A stretch of 64,000 nt of DNA from Paenibacillus fonticola DSM 21315 (GTDB lineage Bacteria; Bacillota; Bacilli; Paenibacillales; Paenibacillaceae), in NCBI RefSeq assembly GCF_000381905.1, contig NZ_KB907246.1, positions 62,001-126,000 on the forward strand, given 5' to 3'. This document shows, piece after piece, positions 17,455 through 26,186 of this stretch. The notes under the pieces were generated by a model. It was not told the origin of the DNA. It saw nothing but the letters and a program-made list of their open reading frames with translations, and did not search any database. The translations under genes and the position numbers were made by a program. Positions within the stretch are counted from its first letter, which is position 1. Each line of letters opens with the position of its first letter.

Positions 17455-18636
17455 ATGCTGGGCAAGCTTAAAAAAATTGACTTCACGATTGTGTTTATTT
17501 TGCTGGTTCTCATGGGCATCAGTATTGCGGTTCTCTATAGCGCAACTTCCGGCACGAAATACGATGGATATCATCTTCAAATGTTGAAATATTACATTCT
17601 AGGTTTTATCGTATTTTTTCTTGTGTCTTTGCTCGATTTTCGTCTTTTGATCAAATATGCAATTTATATTTATTTGTTCGGGCTAGGTCTGCTCGTCGTT
17701 GTATTATTTGTCGGGAATACCTACCACAACGCGACGGGTTGGATGACGCTGCCGGGGGGAACCAGTTTTCAGCCCGCGGAGTTTTTTAAGCTGATCCTCG
17801 TTATTTTTCTTGGATTTCTGCTTGTCCGCAAACGAAAAACGGGACTGCTGTTTTGGCGGGATGTCATACCGGTATGCCTGTTCACTTTTATTCCGTTTGC
17901 CGTAGTTATGGCTCAGAACGATCTTGGCAACGCGCTTAGTTATCTTATCATTTTGGTAGGTATGCTCTGGATTGGAAATATTAAGTATACGCATGCTTTG
18001 ATTGCTGCCGTTATTTTTTCCAGCTTGTTAATCGGCGGGATCAGCGCTTATAAAATATATTATGAGCAGGTATACGCCTTCTTCGCGGAAATCGGGCGCG
18101 AGCACTGGATCGAGCGGATCGATCCTTGGCTTATGCCTGAAATGGCCACGGACCGGGCAATCTATCATACGCGAAACGCCAAGCTGGCTATCGCCACCGG
18201 CGGAATGACGGGAGAAGGCTTTATGCAGGGCGGCAATGTGCAGGCGGATCTGGTGCCGCTCACGTATTCTGACTCGATCTTTGTGGTGATTGCCGAGGAA
18301 TTCGGCTTTATCGGCTGCTCGGTGCTGCTGCTGCTCTATTTTGTACTCATTCACAGGCTGATTCTAATTTCATTGGAATGCCGGGATCGGGCTGGTCCTC
18401 TGCTTATCGTTGGGATCGTCGCGATGCTGCTGTATCAAATATTTGAAAATATCGGGATGTTTATCGGGCTTATGCCGCTGACCGGCATTACGCTGCCATT
18501 TATCAGTTATGGCGGAACGTCTCTCATGATCAACATGGCGAGTATCGGGGTGGCAATGAGTATTCTTATTCATGGAAAGGAGCCCGAAGAGGAGCAAGTG
18601 CTTCCTTCATCCCGCTACGCCTCTATGAAATCGTAA
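17455..18636 (+). CDS. FtsW/RodA/SpoVE-family peptidoglycan polymerase
   Basis: A SEDS-family membrane protein of about 393 residues with ten or so helices. Diagnostic stretches are LGNALSYLIILVGMLW (family QxDLGxA-type region, here AQNDLGNA), and near the C-terminus ENIGMFIGLMPLTGITLPF and ISYGGTSL. SEDS proteins polymerise lipid II into glycan strands with a partner class B PBP, which is not encoded nearby. The start at ATG 17455 follows GGGAGG with 7 nt spacing; the longer TTG frame from 17374 has no support. Sequence alone does not tell RodA from FtsW or SpoVE. Its place just before spoIIR may mean a role in sporulation, but that is a guess. Confidence 0.88.
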   Translation: MLGKLKKIDFTIVFILLVLMGISIAVLYSATSGTKYDGYHLQMLKYYILGFIVFFLVSLLDFRLLIKYAIYIYLFGLGLLVVVLFVGNTYHNATGWMTLPGGTSFQPAEFFKLILVIFLGFLLVRKRKTGLLFWRDVIPVCLFTFIPFAVVMAQNDLGNALSYLIILVGMLWIGNIKYTHALIAAVIFSSLLIGGISAYKIYYEQVYAFFAEIGREHWIERIDPWLMPEMATDRAIYHTRNAKLAIATGGMTGEGFMQGGNVQADLVPLTYSDSIFVVIAEEFGFIGCSVLLLLYFVLIHRLILISLECRDRAGPLLIVGIVAMLLYQIFENIGMFIGLMPLTGITLPFISYGGTSLMINMASIGVAMSILIHGKEPEEEQVLPSSRYASMKS

Positions 18637-18666
18637 AAGAACGAAACTAGAATGCTAGAATGATAG

Positions 18667-18694
18667 GTTTACGTTTCTCTTAAACGGACATACT
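18667..18694 (+). promoter_or_regulatory. Putative sigma-F promoter of spoIIR
   Basis: GTTTA (18667-18671) is separated by 14 bp from GGACATACT (18686-18694), fitting the sigma-F pattern of about GYWTA then GGNNANANT. spoIIR is a forespore sigma-F gene in Bacillus. The same pattern with identical spacing occurs before spoIIQ in this window. Confidence 0.5.
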
Positions 18695-18730
18695 GATAGA
18701 CATCAGTAGTTTTGTAGAGGAGGAACGGCA

Positions 18731-19420
18731 ATGAAACAGCAAGGCCGTAATATAGCACTTATTTGTTGTATTTTCATTGTATTGCTTATGTCATGGGAAG
18801 GGCAGAAGAGTGATGCGGCAGCACTCGGCGGGGAGATCCCCCAGGAATCGATCCGTTTACGCATTTTAGCCCATTCGGACCGCGCCGGCGATCAAGTGAC
18901 CAAGCGGATTGTCCGCGACGCCGTTGTCGAACAGATGAACGGCTGGGTGGAGCAATTGGCAGACCCGCTTAGTCTGGAGGAAGCCCGTGATTTGATCCGG
19001 GGCAACCTGGGTTTGATTGAGGAAACAGTAGCTCGTACGCTTAAAAGAAATGGCAAGAGCTATAGCTACCATGTAGAGCTTGGGACGGTGCCTTTTCCTA
19101 CGAAAATGTATGGCGGTGCTGTTTACCCGGCTGGCGACTATGAAGCGCTGCGTATTACCTTGGGCGCAGGCGAGGGAAAAAACTGGTGGTGCGTCCTTTT
19201 CCCGCCGCTGTGCTTCGTGGATGCCGGGAGCGGAGAGGCGCTGGCAAAGGATGGAGCGGGCGTGAAAAATACAGCAACTGTTTCAGTTGCGGGCAGCGAT
19301 GGAGAGGCACTTCAGGGGCAGGTGCATGTCCAGGCTGAACAGGGGAAGGCTGAAGTTCGTTTTTTCCTGTGGGATTTGCTCACCGGCTTGTGGGATTGGA
19401 TCATGAGTTTATTTAAATAA
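18731..19420 (+). CDS. spoIIR: Stage II sporulation protein R
   Basis: SpoIIR is secreted from the forespore and triggers SpoIIGA to process pro-sigma-E in the mother cell. The 229-residue protein has an N-terminal signal/anchor segment (residues 8-20), the family block IRLRILAHSDRAGDQ, the LIEETVARTLKRNGKSY helix region, and the VELGTVPFPTKMYG plus WWCVLFPPLCFVDA motifs that mark the family. The C-terminus ends in a short hydrophobic VRFFLWDLLTGLWDW. GAGGAGGAAC lies before the ATG. Position between prfA-prmC and sua5 agrees with the Bacillus order. Confidence 0.95.
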   Translation: MKQQGRNIALICCIFIVLLMSWEGQKSDAAALGGEIPQESIRLRILAHSDRAGDQVTKRIVRDAVVEQMNGWVEQLADPLSLEEARDLIRGNLGLIEETVARTLKRNGKSYSYHVELGTVPFPTKMYGGAVYPAGDYEALRITLGAGEGKNWWCVLFPPLCFVDAGSGEALAKDGAGVKNTATVSVAGSDGEALQGQVHVQAEQGKAEVRFFLWDLLTGLWDWIMSLFK

Positions 19421-19539
19421 CATGCGAAGGCTTGTCGTGCCAGTCTCGTAACCGGGTAAGGGTTATAGTAGGTGGGGCAAGTTTTTTGCGTTCCAGGGTT
19501 GGGTTATAATAAAAGGCAAATGAGCAGTCACCTGAACTA

Positions 19540-19704
19540 TGGAACATAGTTTGTAATGGAGCAAAGATCGTTATGGACATAGTTCGTTTTGGAGCATAGA
19601 TAGCTATGGAATATAGGTGGTTGTGGAGTATAAATATTTATGGAGTATAGATGGTTATGGAGTATAGATGGTTATGGAATATAGATGGTTATGGAATATA
19701 GATG
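19540..19704. repeat. 17-bp tandem repeat before sua5
   Basis: At least three near-identical 17-bp units (GTTATGGAGTATAGATG and its GAATAT variant) lie at 19654-19670, 19671-19687 and 19688-19704. More diverged copies extend upstream to about 19540. The 3' end of the array reaches within 20 bp of the sua5 start and leaves no good ribosome site there. The rest of the 19421-19540 stretch has no gene I can support. Confidence 0.85.
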
Positions 19705-19724
19705 AAAGTTTGAGTTGATGGATA

Positions 19725-21047
19725 ATGACCGATCAAGGCAAAAAAAATACCGATCAAACTTCTGGAGGGCGCAAGACCCGCTGGTGGAATGTCAGGGAAG
19801 TGTATGAGGAGCAATCTGTAGGACAAGCTGGAAAAGAAGCCGGAGGACAAGCTTGTCTTGAGGTTAGTTTTGAAGCTAGCCAGCAAGGAGTTCGCCAAGC
19901 TGGGCAGGCCAAAGGGCCAGTTAATGGATTAGCTGGAGAACAGGCTTTTTTCAGTGAGGATGTACAGGAGCATGCCGGCACGCGCGAGGGGCGGCAGCTG
20001 TCTGCTGACGAGGCGATTGACGAGGCGATCCAGGAAGCGGCGGCCGTTCTGGCGTCCGGCGGCACGGTCGCCTTTCCGACCGAGACCGTGTATGGGCTCG
20101 GCGCGGACGCCCGGAGCACGCCAGCGGTGGAGGCGATTTTTGCCGCCAAAGGGCGGCCATCCGACAACCCGCTGATCGTGCACATCGCGGACATGAGGCA
20201 GTTGGACGGGCTCGTTACCGAAGTAAACGAGACGGCGCGGCGGCTCATGGAAGCTTTTTGGCCGGGGCCGCTGACGCTTGTGCTGCCAGCGGTGCCCAGC
20301 GCCGTCTCGCCTCGCGTGACGGCGGGCCTGTCCACCGTGGCCGTGCGGATGCCGGCCCACGAGGTGGCGCTGCGGCTCATCGCCGCAGCGGGGTGCCCGG
20401 TGGCGGCGCCGAGCGCCAACCGGTCGGGCCGCCCGAGCCCCACGCTTGCGCAGCACGTGGGCGAGGATTTGGCCGGCGTGATCGACGGTATCGTCGACGG
20501 CGGGCCCACGGGGGTGGGAGTGGAGTCGACGGTGGTGGAAGCCGGCCCGGACGGCACCGTCACCGTGCTCCGCCCTGGCGGGATCACGGCCGAGCAGCTC
20601 GCCCGCGTGGCGGCGGGCGGCGTGAAGCTGGACCCCGCCCTGCTGGAGGCGGCCGGGGCCCAGCTGCTCCCGGCACCGAAGTCGCCGGGAATGAAGTACA
20701 CGCACTATGCGCCGCGTGGAACGCTGCGCATCGTGCGCGGGGCCGCCGTCCGGAAGGTGGCGGCCCGGATCGGGGCCGAGCTGGACGCGGCCTCCCGGCG
20801 CGGGGAAGTGACGGGGGTGCTCGCCTTTGACGAGCACCTCCCGCACTACCGCGCCGACTGCGTGCTCTCGCTCGGCAGCATCGCTGCGCTTGAGACGGCG
20901 GCGCATCGGCTCTACGGGGCGCTCCGCCGCTTCGATGAGCGCGGCGTCACTTACATTCTGGCCGAGTCCTGTCCTGAGGACGGACTCGGGGCCGCCGTCA
21001 TGAACCGCCTGCTCAAAGCGGCGGGCCATGACGTAATAGATGTATAA
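19725..21047 (+). CDS. sua5: Threonylcarbamoyl-AMP synthase (Sua5/YwlC) with an N-terminal insertion
   Basis: Makes threonylcarbamoyl-AMP from threonine, bicarbonate and ATP for the t6A modification of tRNAs. The catalytic YrdC domain is clear from about residue 95: TVAFPTETVYGLGADA, KGRPSDNPLIVHIADM, FWPGPLTLVLPA, APSANRSGRPSPT and DGGPTGVGVESTVV. The Sua5 C-terminal domain begins near SPGMKYTHYAP and ends NRLLKAAGHDVIDV. The N-terminus has a KTRWWNV segment like the first residues of Bacillus YwlC, then about 65 residues rich in Gln, Gly, Ala and Glu before the catalytic domain; that stretch is extra. The ribosome site before ATG 19725 is weak. The body of the gene is strikingly GC-rich. 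Confidence 0.93.
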   Translation: MTDQGKKNTDQTSGGRKTRWWNVREVYEEQSVGQAGKEAGGQACLEVSFEASQQGVRQAGQAKGPVNGLAGEQAFFSEDVQEHAGTREGRQLSADEAIDEAIQEAAAVLASGGTVAFPTETVYGLGADARSTPAVEAIFAAKGRPSDNPLIVHIADMRQLDGLVTEVNETARRLMEAFWPGPLTLVLPAVPSAVSPRVTAGLSTVAVRMPAHEVALRLIAAAGCPVAAPSANRSGRPSPTLAQHVGEDLAGVIDGIVDGGPTGVGVESTVVEAGPDGTVTVLRPGGITAEQLARVAAGGVKLDPALLEAAGAQLLPAPKSPGMKYTHYAPRGTLRIVRGAAVRKVAARIGAELDAASRRGEVTGVLAFDEHLPHYRADCVLSLGSIAALETAAHRLYGALRRFDERGVTYILAESCPEDGLGAAVMNRLLKAAGHDVIDV

Positions 21048-21106
21048 GAAGGTTCTTGGTGTGCTTCCTTGATATATGAATCATCAATTCAAAAAGGGGG
21101 AGGAAG

Positions 21107-21970
21107 ATGATCTCTATCGGATTGACCGGGTGGGGGGATCATAACGAGCTGTACCCGCCGGGAACGCCAGCCAGGCAGAAGCTTGAAATCTATGCCCGGC
21201 ATTTTCCGGTAGTAGAGGTGGACAGTTCCTTCTACGCCGTACTGAGCAGGGATACTTATTCCCGCTGGCTGGAAATGACGCCGCCCTCGTTCACTTTTAT
21301 TCTCAAGGCATACCAAGGCATGACGGGGCATGCCCGGGGAAAAGTGCCTTTCGAAGGGCCAGGTGCAATGTTCCAGGCGTACTTGGATTCGATCGACCCT
21401 GTCGTACAATCCGGAAGGCTGCGTGCAGTTATGTTCCAATTTCCGCCCTGGTTTGATTGCAATCCGGACCATGTCCGCCAGCTTCGCGCCGTCCGCAAAT
21501 GGATGGGGGAGCTGCCGCTCGCTTTGGAATTTCGCCATCAGAGCTGGTTTACACCGGACATGCGGGAACGGACGCTGGAGTTTATGCGTGAGGAAGGCTG
21601 GATTCACATTGTATGCGATGAGCCGCAGGTTGGACAGGGCTCCGTTCCGACCGTGCTCGAGCCTGCTGGAGGGAAGCTCACCATCGTCCGGCTTCATGGA
21701 AGGAATGCCGCGGGCTGGACGCAGAGCGGAGCGCCCAATTGGAGAGAAGTGCGGTATTTATACCGTTATAATCGGGAAGAGTTGACGGAATGGCGTGACA
21801 AACTGCGGGAATTACAGGCGAAAGGCGCCGGTGAAATCTGTATGATTTTCAATAACAACTCCGGCGGGGATGCCGCCGCGAATGCTCGAGAAATGATGTT
21901 GCTTTTAGGAATGGATCTTCCGGAGCTTCCTCCCTCGCAGCTTGATCTGTTTGGCGGGGAACAGGATTGA
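21107..21970 (+). CDS. DUF72 family protein (YecE-like)
   Basis: A 287-residue TIM-barrel-type protein of the DUF72 family. Hallmarks are IGLTGWGDH at the N-terminus, the EVDSSFYAVLS block, FILKAYQGMTGH, LALEFRHQSW and the C-terminal MIFNNNSGGDAAANA. The biochemical function of the family is not established. GGGGGAGG precedes ATG 21107. It stands between sua5 and mntP, where Bacillus has no equivalent. Confidence 0.88.
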   Translation: MISIGLTGWGDHNELYPPGTPARQKLEIYARHFPVVEVDSSFYAVLSRDTYSRWLEMTPPSFTFILKAYQGMTGHARGKVPFEGPGAMFQAYLDSIDPVVQSGRLRAVMFQFPPWFDCNPDHVRQLRAVRKWMGELPLALEFRHQSWFTPDMRERTLEFMREEGWIHIVCDEPQVGQGSVPTVLEPAGGKLTIVRLHGRNAAGWTQSGAPNWREVRYLYRYNREELTEWRDKLRELQAKGAGEICMIFNNNSGGDAAANAREMMLLLGMDLPELPPSQLDLFGGEQD

Positions 21971-22080
21971 TATTATATTCTGTTCTGGATTTTTTATCAA
22001 TCACTTCAATCTTTTATAATAGGGTTATAAAGGGAAAATACACATAGTGAGGATGTAACACATAGTCATGAACCGCTTCT

Positions 22081-22116
22081 TGTCCGCATATGGTTGTACA
22101 AAAACAACCTCGGACA
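22081..22116 (+). other. Two-part stem-loop directly upstream of mntP
   Basis: TGTCCG (22081-22086) pairs with CGGACA (22111-22116), and GGTTGT (22092-22097) with ACAACC (22104-22109), with a 5-base bulge on the left side. The structure ends 17 nt before the mntP start and next to its ribosome site, so it may affect mntP translation. It does not look like the yybP-ykoY manganese riboswitch. A TATAAT lies at 22015-22020. Confidence 0.45.
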
Positions 22117-22132
22117 TGGGGAGTGGGGCGTT

Positions 22133-22693
22133 ATGGCGGAAATATACGAGCGGCTTGGTGAACTGCTTACGATCGTTTTGATGGCGGTCGCTTTAGGAAT
22201 GGACGCCTTGTCCCTGGGACTCGGCATTGGCATGCGAGGGGTCCTGCGGCTGGAAATGGTCCGTATCGGCGTTATGGTTGCACTGTTTCACCTGCTGATG
22301 CCGCTGTTTGGAATTGTGGCCGGCCAATTTGCGGGCGAACTGCTGGGAAGTTTGGCAAAATACGTATCCGGCGGTCTGCTCGTACTGCTCGGAGGTCATA
22401 TGATATGGAGCTCTTTGCTTGGCAATGGTGAACAGGTTGCGGATTATCGCTCTTTTTTCGGTTTGTTTCTGTTTTCTTTAAGTGTCAGTATAGATTCGTT
22501 CTCCGTAGGCGTATCGCTGGGCATGTTTCATAGTGATTTGCTGTTTACCGTAATTGCTTTCGGATTGTTCGGCGGGCTGATGTCCGTGCTTGGACTACGG
22601 CTTGGCCACGGCGTAGGCGAGCGGCTTGGTGAATACGGGGAAGCGGCAGGGGGCGCTATATTGCTGGCATTTGGACTAATTTTCATCTTCTGA
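22133..22693 (+). CDS. mntP: Manganese efflux pump MntP
   Basis: A 186-residue membrane protein with six predicted helices that exports Mn(II). Two inverted halves carry the metal-site Asp motifs: ALGMDALSLGLGIGM near residue 22 and SVSIDSFSVGVSLGM near residue 124. ATG 22133 is preceded by GGGGAGTGGGG. The longer in-frame reading from 22094 would begin inside the upstream hairpin. The position between sua5 and ywlE matches Bacillus ywlD. Confidence 0.9.
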   Translation: MAEIYERLGELLTIVLMAVALGMDALSLGLGIGMRGVLRLEMVRIGVMVALFHLLMPLFGIVAGQFAGELLGSLAKYVSGGLLVLLGGHMIWSSLLGNGEQVADYRSFFGLFLFSLSVSIDSFSVGVSLGMFHSDLLFTVIAFGLFGGLMSVLGLRLGHGVGERLGEYGEAAGGAILLAFGLIFIF

Positions 22694-22852
22694 TACAATG
22701 ACTAACACATATGTACATGAATCAGGGTCAGGAATAAACTAGGAATCAAATCGAATCATAACGGAATTAAGTCCGAATCCTGTCGGTATTAAACCTGCTC
22801 AAATCTGTATCAAACCTGTATCAAATCGGAGTTAGGCTGGAGGTGAACAAGC

Positions 22853-23437
22853 TTGCGAATATTGTTTGTATGTACTGGAAACACATGCCGCAGTCCCATG
22901 GCAGAAGGGATATTCCGCAAGCTCGCGCAGGAGCGGGGATTGGATGTAGAGGTGTCGTCAGCTGGTGTCGCGGCGGTGGAGGGCATGCCGATTTCCCGCC
23001 ATGCCGGAGATGTGCTCAAAGAATTGGGAATTGAGGACCGGATCACGTCGACTCCGCTTCATGCGGAGCTGATCGAATGGTCGGACCTCGTTCTTACGCT
23101 GACTGAAGGGCATAAGCGCCAAGCTATTGCGGCTTTTCCTGCAAAGGCAGATAAAATATTCACCCTTAAAGAATACGTAGAGGAAGATGAAACCGTATTG
23201 GCCGATCAGGCAGAGCTTAGCCGGCTGATCGCCGAGCTCGAGCTTAACCGGGCGCTTGGCCAAGGAATGGACGAATATAAGGAGCGGCGAATTCGCGAAC
23301 TGCTGCAGCGCATGCCGCATTACGATATTTCCGATCCGTTTGGAGGCAGCCGCATGGAGTATGAGCTTACTGCGCAGGAAATTCGGGCGGCATTGGAGAA
23401 GCTAATCGCTAAGCTGGAAAAAGAACGCTTTCAATAA
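22853..23437 (+). CDS. ywlE: Protein-arginine phosphatase YwlE
   Basis: A low-molecular-weight phosphatase of 194 residues. The P-loop CTGNTCRS has Cys7 as nucleophile, Arg13, and Thr11, the residue that in Bacillus YwlE makes the enzyme specific for phospho-arginine instead of phospho-tyrosine. The general-acid motif SDPFGGS is present at about residue 160. It reverses McsB arginine phosphorylation, the degradation tag for ClpCP. It starts at TTG with a perfect GGAGGTGA site six bases upstream. Some 35 residues longer than the Bacillus protein, mostly in the 95-145 region rich in Glu and Leu. Confidence 0.92.
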   Translation: MRILFVCTGNTCRSPMAEGIFRKLAQERGLDVEVSSAGVAAVEGMPISRHAGDVLKELGIEDRITSTPLHAELIEWSDLVLTLTEGHKRQAIAAFPAKADKIFTLKEYVEEDETVLADQAELSRLIAELELNRALGQGMDEYKERRIRELLQRMPHYDISDPFGGSRMEYELTAQEIRAALEKLIAKLEKERFQ

Positions 23438-23576
23438 AAGCGGTACAAAAACAAGGTTGCAATTGTTGGACACATGTTTTATTCTTAAGGCATGGAAATG
23501 AGGATCCGATGTAACTGGCGACGATAGTGGAGCAAACCACAATGGAGCATCGGAATATACGGCCGGTCGCCTGGGC

Positions 23577-23615
23577 AAAGAGCACGACGCAGATGTTGCG
23601 TCATGCTCTTTTTCG
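23577..23615 (+). terminator. Intrinsic terminator after ywlE
   Basis: A 15-bp stem with one mismatch (23577-23591 with 23597-23611), 5-nt loop GATGT and a T-run. From here to the ywlG start the spacer holds only AACACAGCTTGCTTC-like degenerate repeats (about 23637-23745) and a TATAAT at 23807-23812. Confidence 0.85.
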
Positions 23616-23806
23616 TCATTTTCGAGGAGCTGCAGTATTTCCGGCTTGCTTTAACACAGCTTGCTTCAACAGAGTGGGCTGTAACACGGCATGCTTTATC
23701 TCTGGCGCTTCAACACAACGTGCTCTAACACAGCTTTCTTCTTTTGCTTCTTCTGTCCCGGAAATTCTAACGAAGTTTGTCGCAACGATCCCCAGGTTAT
23801 ATTAGG

Positions 23807-23812
23807 TATAAT
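23807..23812 (+). promoter_or_regulatory. -10 element for ywlG-glyA
   Basis: A perfect TATAAT 34 bp before the ywlG start. No convincing -35 at the proper distance, so confidence is limited. Confidence 0.4.
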
Positions 23813-23846
23813 AGAGACAGACTTATTTGGAAGGATGGATACGTCG

Positions 23847-24434
23847 ATGAATGGAGAAGAGCAAGAAAGATCTATTCGCGAGGAAGCGGCGGAAGTGTTG
23901 GAAGAGCTGGCGGCTGCGGTCCCTCTCGGTTCGAATCATCTGGTAGTAATCGGTGTAAGCACGAGTGAAGTGGCGGGCCAGCGCATCGGCACGGCGGGTG
24001 CGGAGAGTATTGCCGCTGAGCTGTACGAAGGCTTGGCCGGCATTCAAAGCAAATACGGCTTTGCTTTAGCCTTCCAGTGCTGCGAGCATTTGAATCGTGC
24101 ACTCGTTGTAGAACGTGCCGTACTGGAGCGGCTCGGCTTGACTGAAGTCGCAGCAGTGCCTGTGCCAAAAGCTGGCGGCTCTATGGCAGCAATGGCGTAT
24201 CGCCGCATGAAGGAGCCCTGCCTTGCGGAGAAGGTAGCCGCACATGCCGGGATCGATATCGGGGAGACGATGATCGGGATGCACCTGAAGGATGTGGCTG
24301 TTCCTTATCGCCCGGCGCGGCGTTATATAGGCCAGGCCAGGGTGACGGCAGCATCGACCCGGCCGAAGCTGATCGGCGGGGAACGGGCGGTTTATAAGCT
24401 GCCGGAAGTACAAGACACACAGCTTTGCGATTAG
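23847..24434 (+). CDS. ywlG: TIGR01440-family protein YwlG
   Basis: A 195-residue conserved protein of unknown biochemical role found next to glyA in Bacillales. Recognisable blocks are LGSNHLVVIGVSTSEVAGQR, FALAFQCCEHLNRALVVE, AVPVPKAGGSMAA and GMHLKDVAVPYRP. The start at ATG 23847 follows GGAAGGATGG; in-frame upstream codons from 23691 read into spacer repeats and are not part of the gene. glyA follows after 51 bp. Confidence 0.88.
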   Translation: MNGEEQERSIREEAAEVLEELAAAVPLGSNHLVVIGVSTSEVAGQRIGTAGAESIAAELYEGLAGIQSKYGFALAFQCCEHLNRALVVERAVLERLGLTEVAAVPVPKAGGSMAAMAYRRMKEPCLAEKVAAHAGIDIGETMIGMHLKDVAVPYRPARRYIGQARVTAASTRPKLIGGERAVYKLPEVQDTQLCD

Positions 24435-24485
24435 TTTAGGATGTTATTACATTATAATTTTAAATATAGGGAGGACTTTTGGACG

Positions 24486-25733
24486 ATGGATCATTTGAGA
24501 AAACAAGACCCTGCAGTACTGGAAGCGATGAATCTGGAGCTGAAGCGCCAGCGGAACAACATTGAGCTGATTGCTTCCGAGAACATTGTTAGCGAAGCGG
24601 TTATGGAAGCGATGGGCTCCGTGCTCACGAACAAATATGCAGAAGGATACCCGGGCAAACGTTTTTACGGCGGCTGTGAACACGTGGATATCGTAGAGGA
24701 TATCGCGCGCGACCGTGCTAAGGAATTGTTCGGAGCGGAGCATGCCAACGTTCAGCCGCACTCCGGCGCTCAAGCGAACCTGGCCGTTTATTTGACTGTG
24801 CTGAATCCAGGTGATACGGTATTGGGCATGAATCTGGCACATGGAGGACACTTGACGCACGGAAGCCCGGTCAACGCCTCCGGCCTGCTTTATAACTTCG
24901 TCGCTTACGGCGTGCAGGAAGATACATTCCTGATCGATTATGATGAAGTGCGCAAGGCAGCTTTCAAGCACCGCCCTCGCCTGATTGTGGCTGGAGCCAG
25001 CGCATATCCGCGTATCATTGATTTTGAAAAAATGGCTTCCATCGCCAATGATGTAGGCGCGCTCTTTATGGTAGACATGGCCCATATCGCTGGTCTGGTT
25101 GCTGCTGGCCTGCATCCAAATCCGGTTCCACATGCGCATTTTGTTACGACGACGACGCACAAGACGCTTCGCGGTCCGCGCGGCGGTATGATTCTATGCC
25201 GCAAGCCTTGGGCTGCAGCGATTGATAAAGCGGTATTCCCGGGCACGCAAGGCGGTCCGCTGATGCATGTTATTGCTTCCAAAGCGGTTGCCTTGGGAGA
25301 GGCTTTGCAGCCTTCGTTCAAAACCTACGCGGAGAACGTTGTAAAAAATGCCAAGGTGCTGGCTGAAGCGCTTGTTTCCGAAGGGCTCAACCTGGTTTCC
25401 GGCGGTACGGATAACCACTTGATGCTGATCGATACCCGCAGCCTGAACATCACCGGTAAAGATGCGGAGCATGTGCTCGATTCCATCGGCATTACTGTTA
25501 ACAAAAACGCGATTCCGTTTGATCCGACGAGCCCGTTTGTCACAAGCGGTATCCGCATTGGTACGCCTGCGGCTACATCCCGCGGCATGGACGAAGAAGC
25601 TATGGTTGAAATCGGCCGGATCATTGCGGCCGTGCTGAAAGCACCGAAGGACGCAGCAGCGCTGGAGAACGCCAAAGCGCGCGTTACTGCGCTGACCGAC
25701 CGCTTCCCGCTTTATCCGGAAATGAAATACTAA
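24486..25733 (+). CDS. glyA: Serine hydroxymethyltransferase
   Basis: A PLP enzyme of 415 residues converting serine and tetrahydrofolate to glycine and methylene-tetrahydrofolate. Motifs: [14 protein letters not shown] at the N-terminus, [15 protein letters not shown], the [11 protein letters not shown] substrate region, DMAHIAGL, and the PLP-lysine in [16 protein letters not shown] at about residue 228. ATG 24486 has GGGAGGAC 9 nt upstream; the in-frame ATG at 24441 has no ribosome site. Confidence 0.97.
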   Translation: MDHLRKQDPAVLEAMNLELKRQRNNIELIASENIVSEAVMEAMGSVLTNKYAEGYPGKRFYGGCEHVDIVEDIARDRAKELFGAEHANVQPHSGAQANLAVYLTVLNPGDTVLGMNLAHGGHLTHGSPVNASGLLYNFVAYGVQEDTFLIDYDEVRKAAFKHRPRLIVAGASAYPRIIDFEKMASIANDVGALFMVDMAHIAGLVAAGLHPNPVPHAHFVTTTTHKTLRGPRGGMILCRKPWAAAIDKAVFPGTQGGPLMHVIASKAVALGEALQPSFKTYAENVVKNAKVLAEALVSEGLNLVSGGTDNHLMLIDTRSLNITGKDAEHVLDSIGITVNKNAIPFDPTSPFVTSGIRIGTPAATSRGMDEEAMVEIGRIIAAVLKAPKDAAALENAKARVTALTDRFPLYPEMKY

Positions 25734-25783
25734 GATAGGGCCGCTTAAATCCCGGTTGTTTCCGCAACTGGACTAGCAGGCAG

Positions 25784-25830
25784 TTAGCCCGCCCGCTCCT
25801 AGTGGAGCAGGCGGGCTAATTTCCGTCTTC
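25784..25830 (+). terminator. Strong intrinsic terminator after glyA
   Basis: A 16-bp stem with a single mismatch, 25784-25799 with 25804-25819, 4-nt loop TAGT, followed by a T-containing tail. The spacer beyond it to 26105 holds no gene I trust. An 8-bp inverted pair CAAGGTCT/AGACCTTG brackets about 25994-26032. Confidence 0.85.
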
Positions 25831-26105
25831 TAAAACCCGAAAGAAGTGGCACTGTTGATAATTCTGTACTGAGCATGTTCTCCTATGATCAGCAAACCGG
25901 TGCGATTCCAAAAGATATGATGACCGCGGCTGGGACGCGCACCCCGCATACTGAAAGGGCTTGTTCATTAAAAGAAATGGAGCCCGGGTGGCAAGGTCTT
26001 CCATCTGGATTCCTTCATGATGAGACCTTGGGCGGCGCTGGGGCGACTAAAGACCGTTTTCCCGAAAAGCTGACAGCACTAGATGAAAACGAGTTCGCCA
26101 AGTGA

Positions 26106-26111
26106 TATAAT
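26106..26111 (+). promoter_or_regulatory. -10 element for upp
   Basis: A perfect TATAAT lies 76 bp upstream of upp. No good -35 is visible at 16-18 bp. Confidence 0.4.
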
Positions 26112-26186
26112 AAACAGGATTTGTGCATCATTTGATGTAGGGATCGTCACCTGAAGCAAGATTCAGCTTAAACCGGAGGGACAAAT

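Noticed and set aside
22010..22132. yybP-ykoY manganese riboswitch before mntP
   Set aside because: The conserved GGGGAGUAG and downstream loop sequences are not present.
23527..23805. A 92-codon frame between ywlE and ywlG
   Set aside because: It contains a strong terminator and degenerate repeats and has no homology that I can see.
25784..25819. Inverted repeat as an attachment or IS end
   Set aside because: Stem length, loop and T-rich tail after glyA fit a normal terminator; no transposase is near.
25980..26035. A GGGTGGCA sequence suggesting a T-box riboswitch before upp
   Set aside because: The ACCGCG that follows in real T-boxes is missing, no Stem I elements are seen, and upp is not an amino-acid gene.
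25875..26105. A 76-codon open frame between glyA and upp
   Set aside because: No ribosome site, no recognisable motif, and it spans the inverted pair and the upp promoter region. Probably chance.
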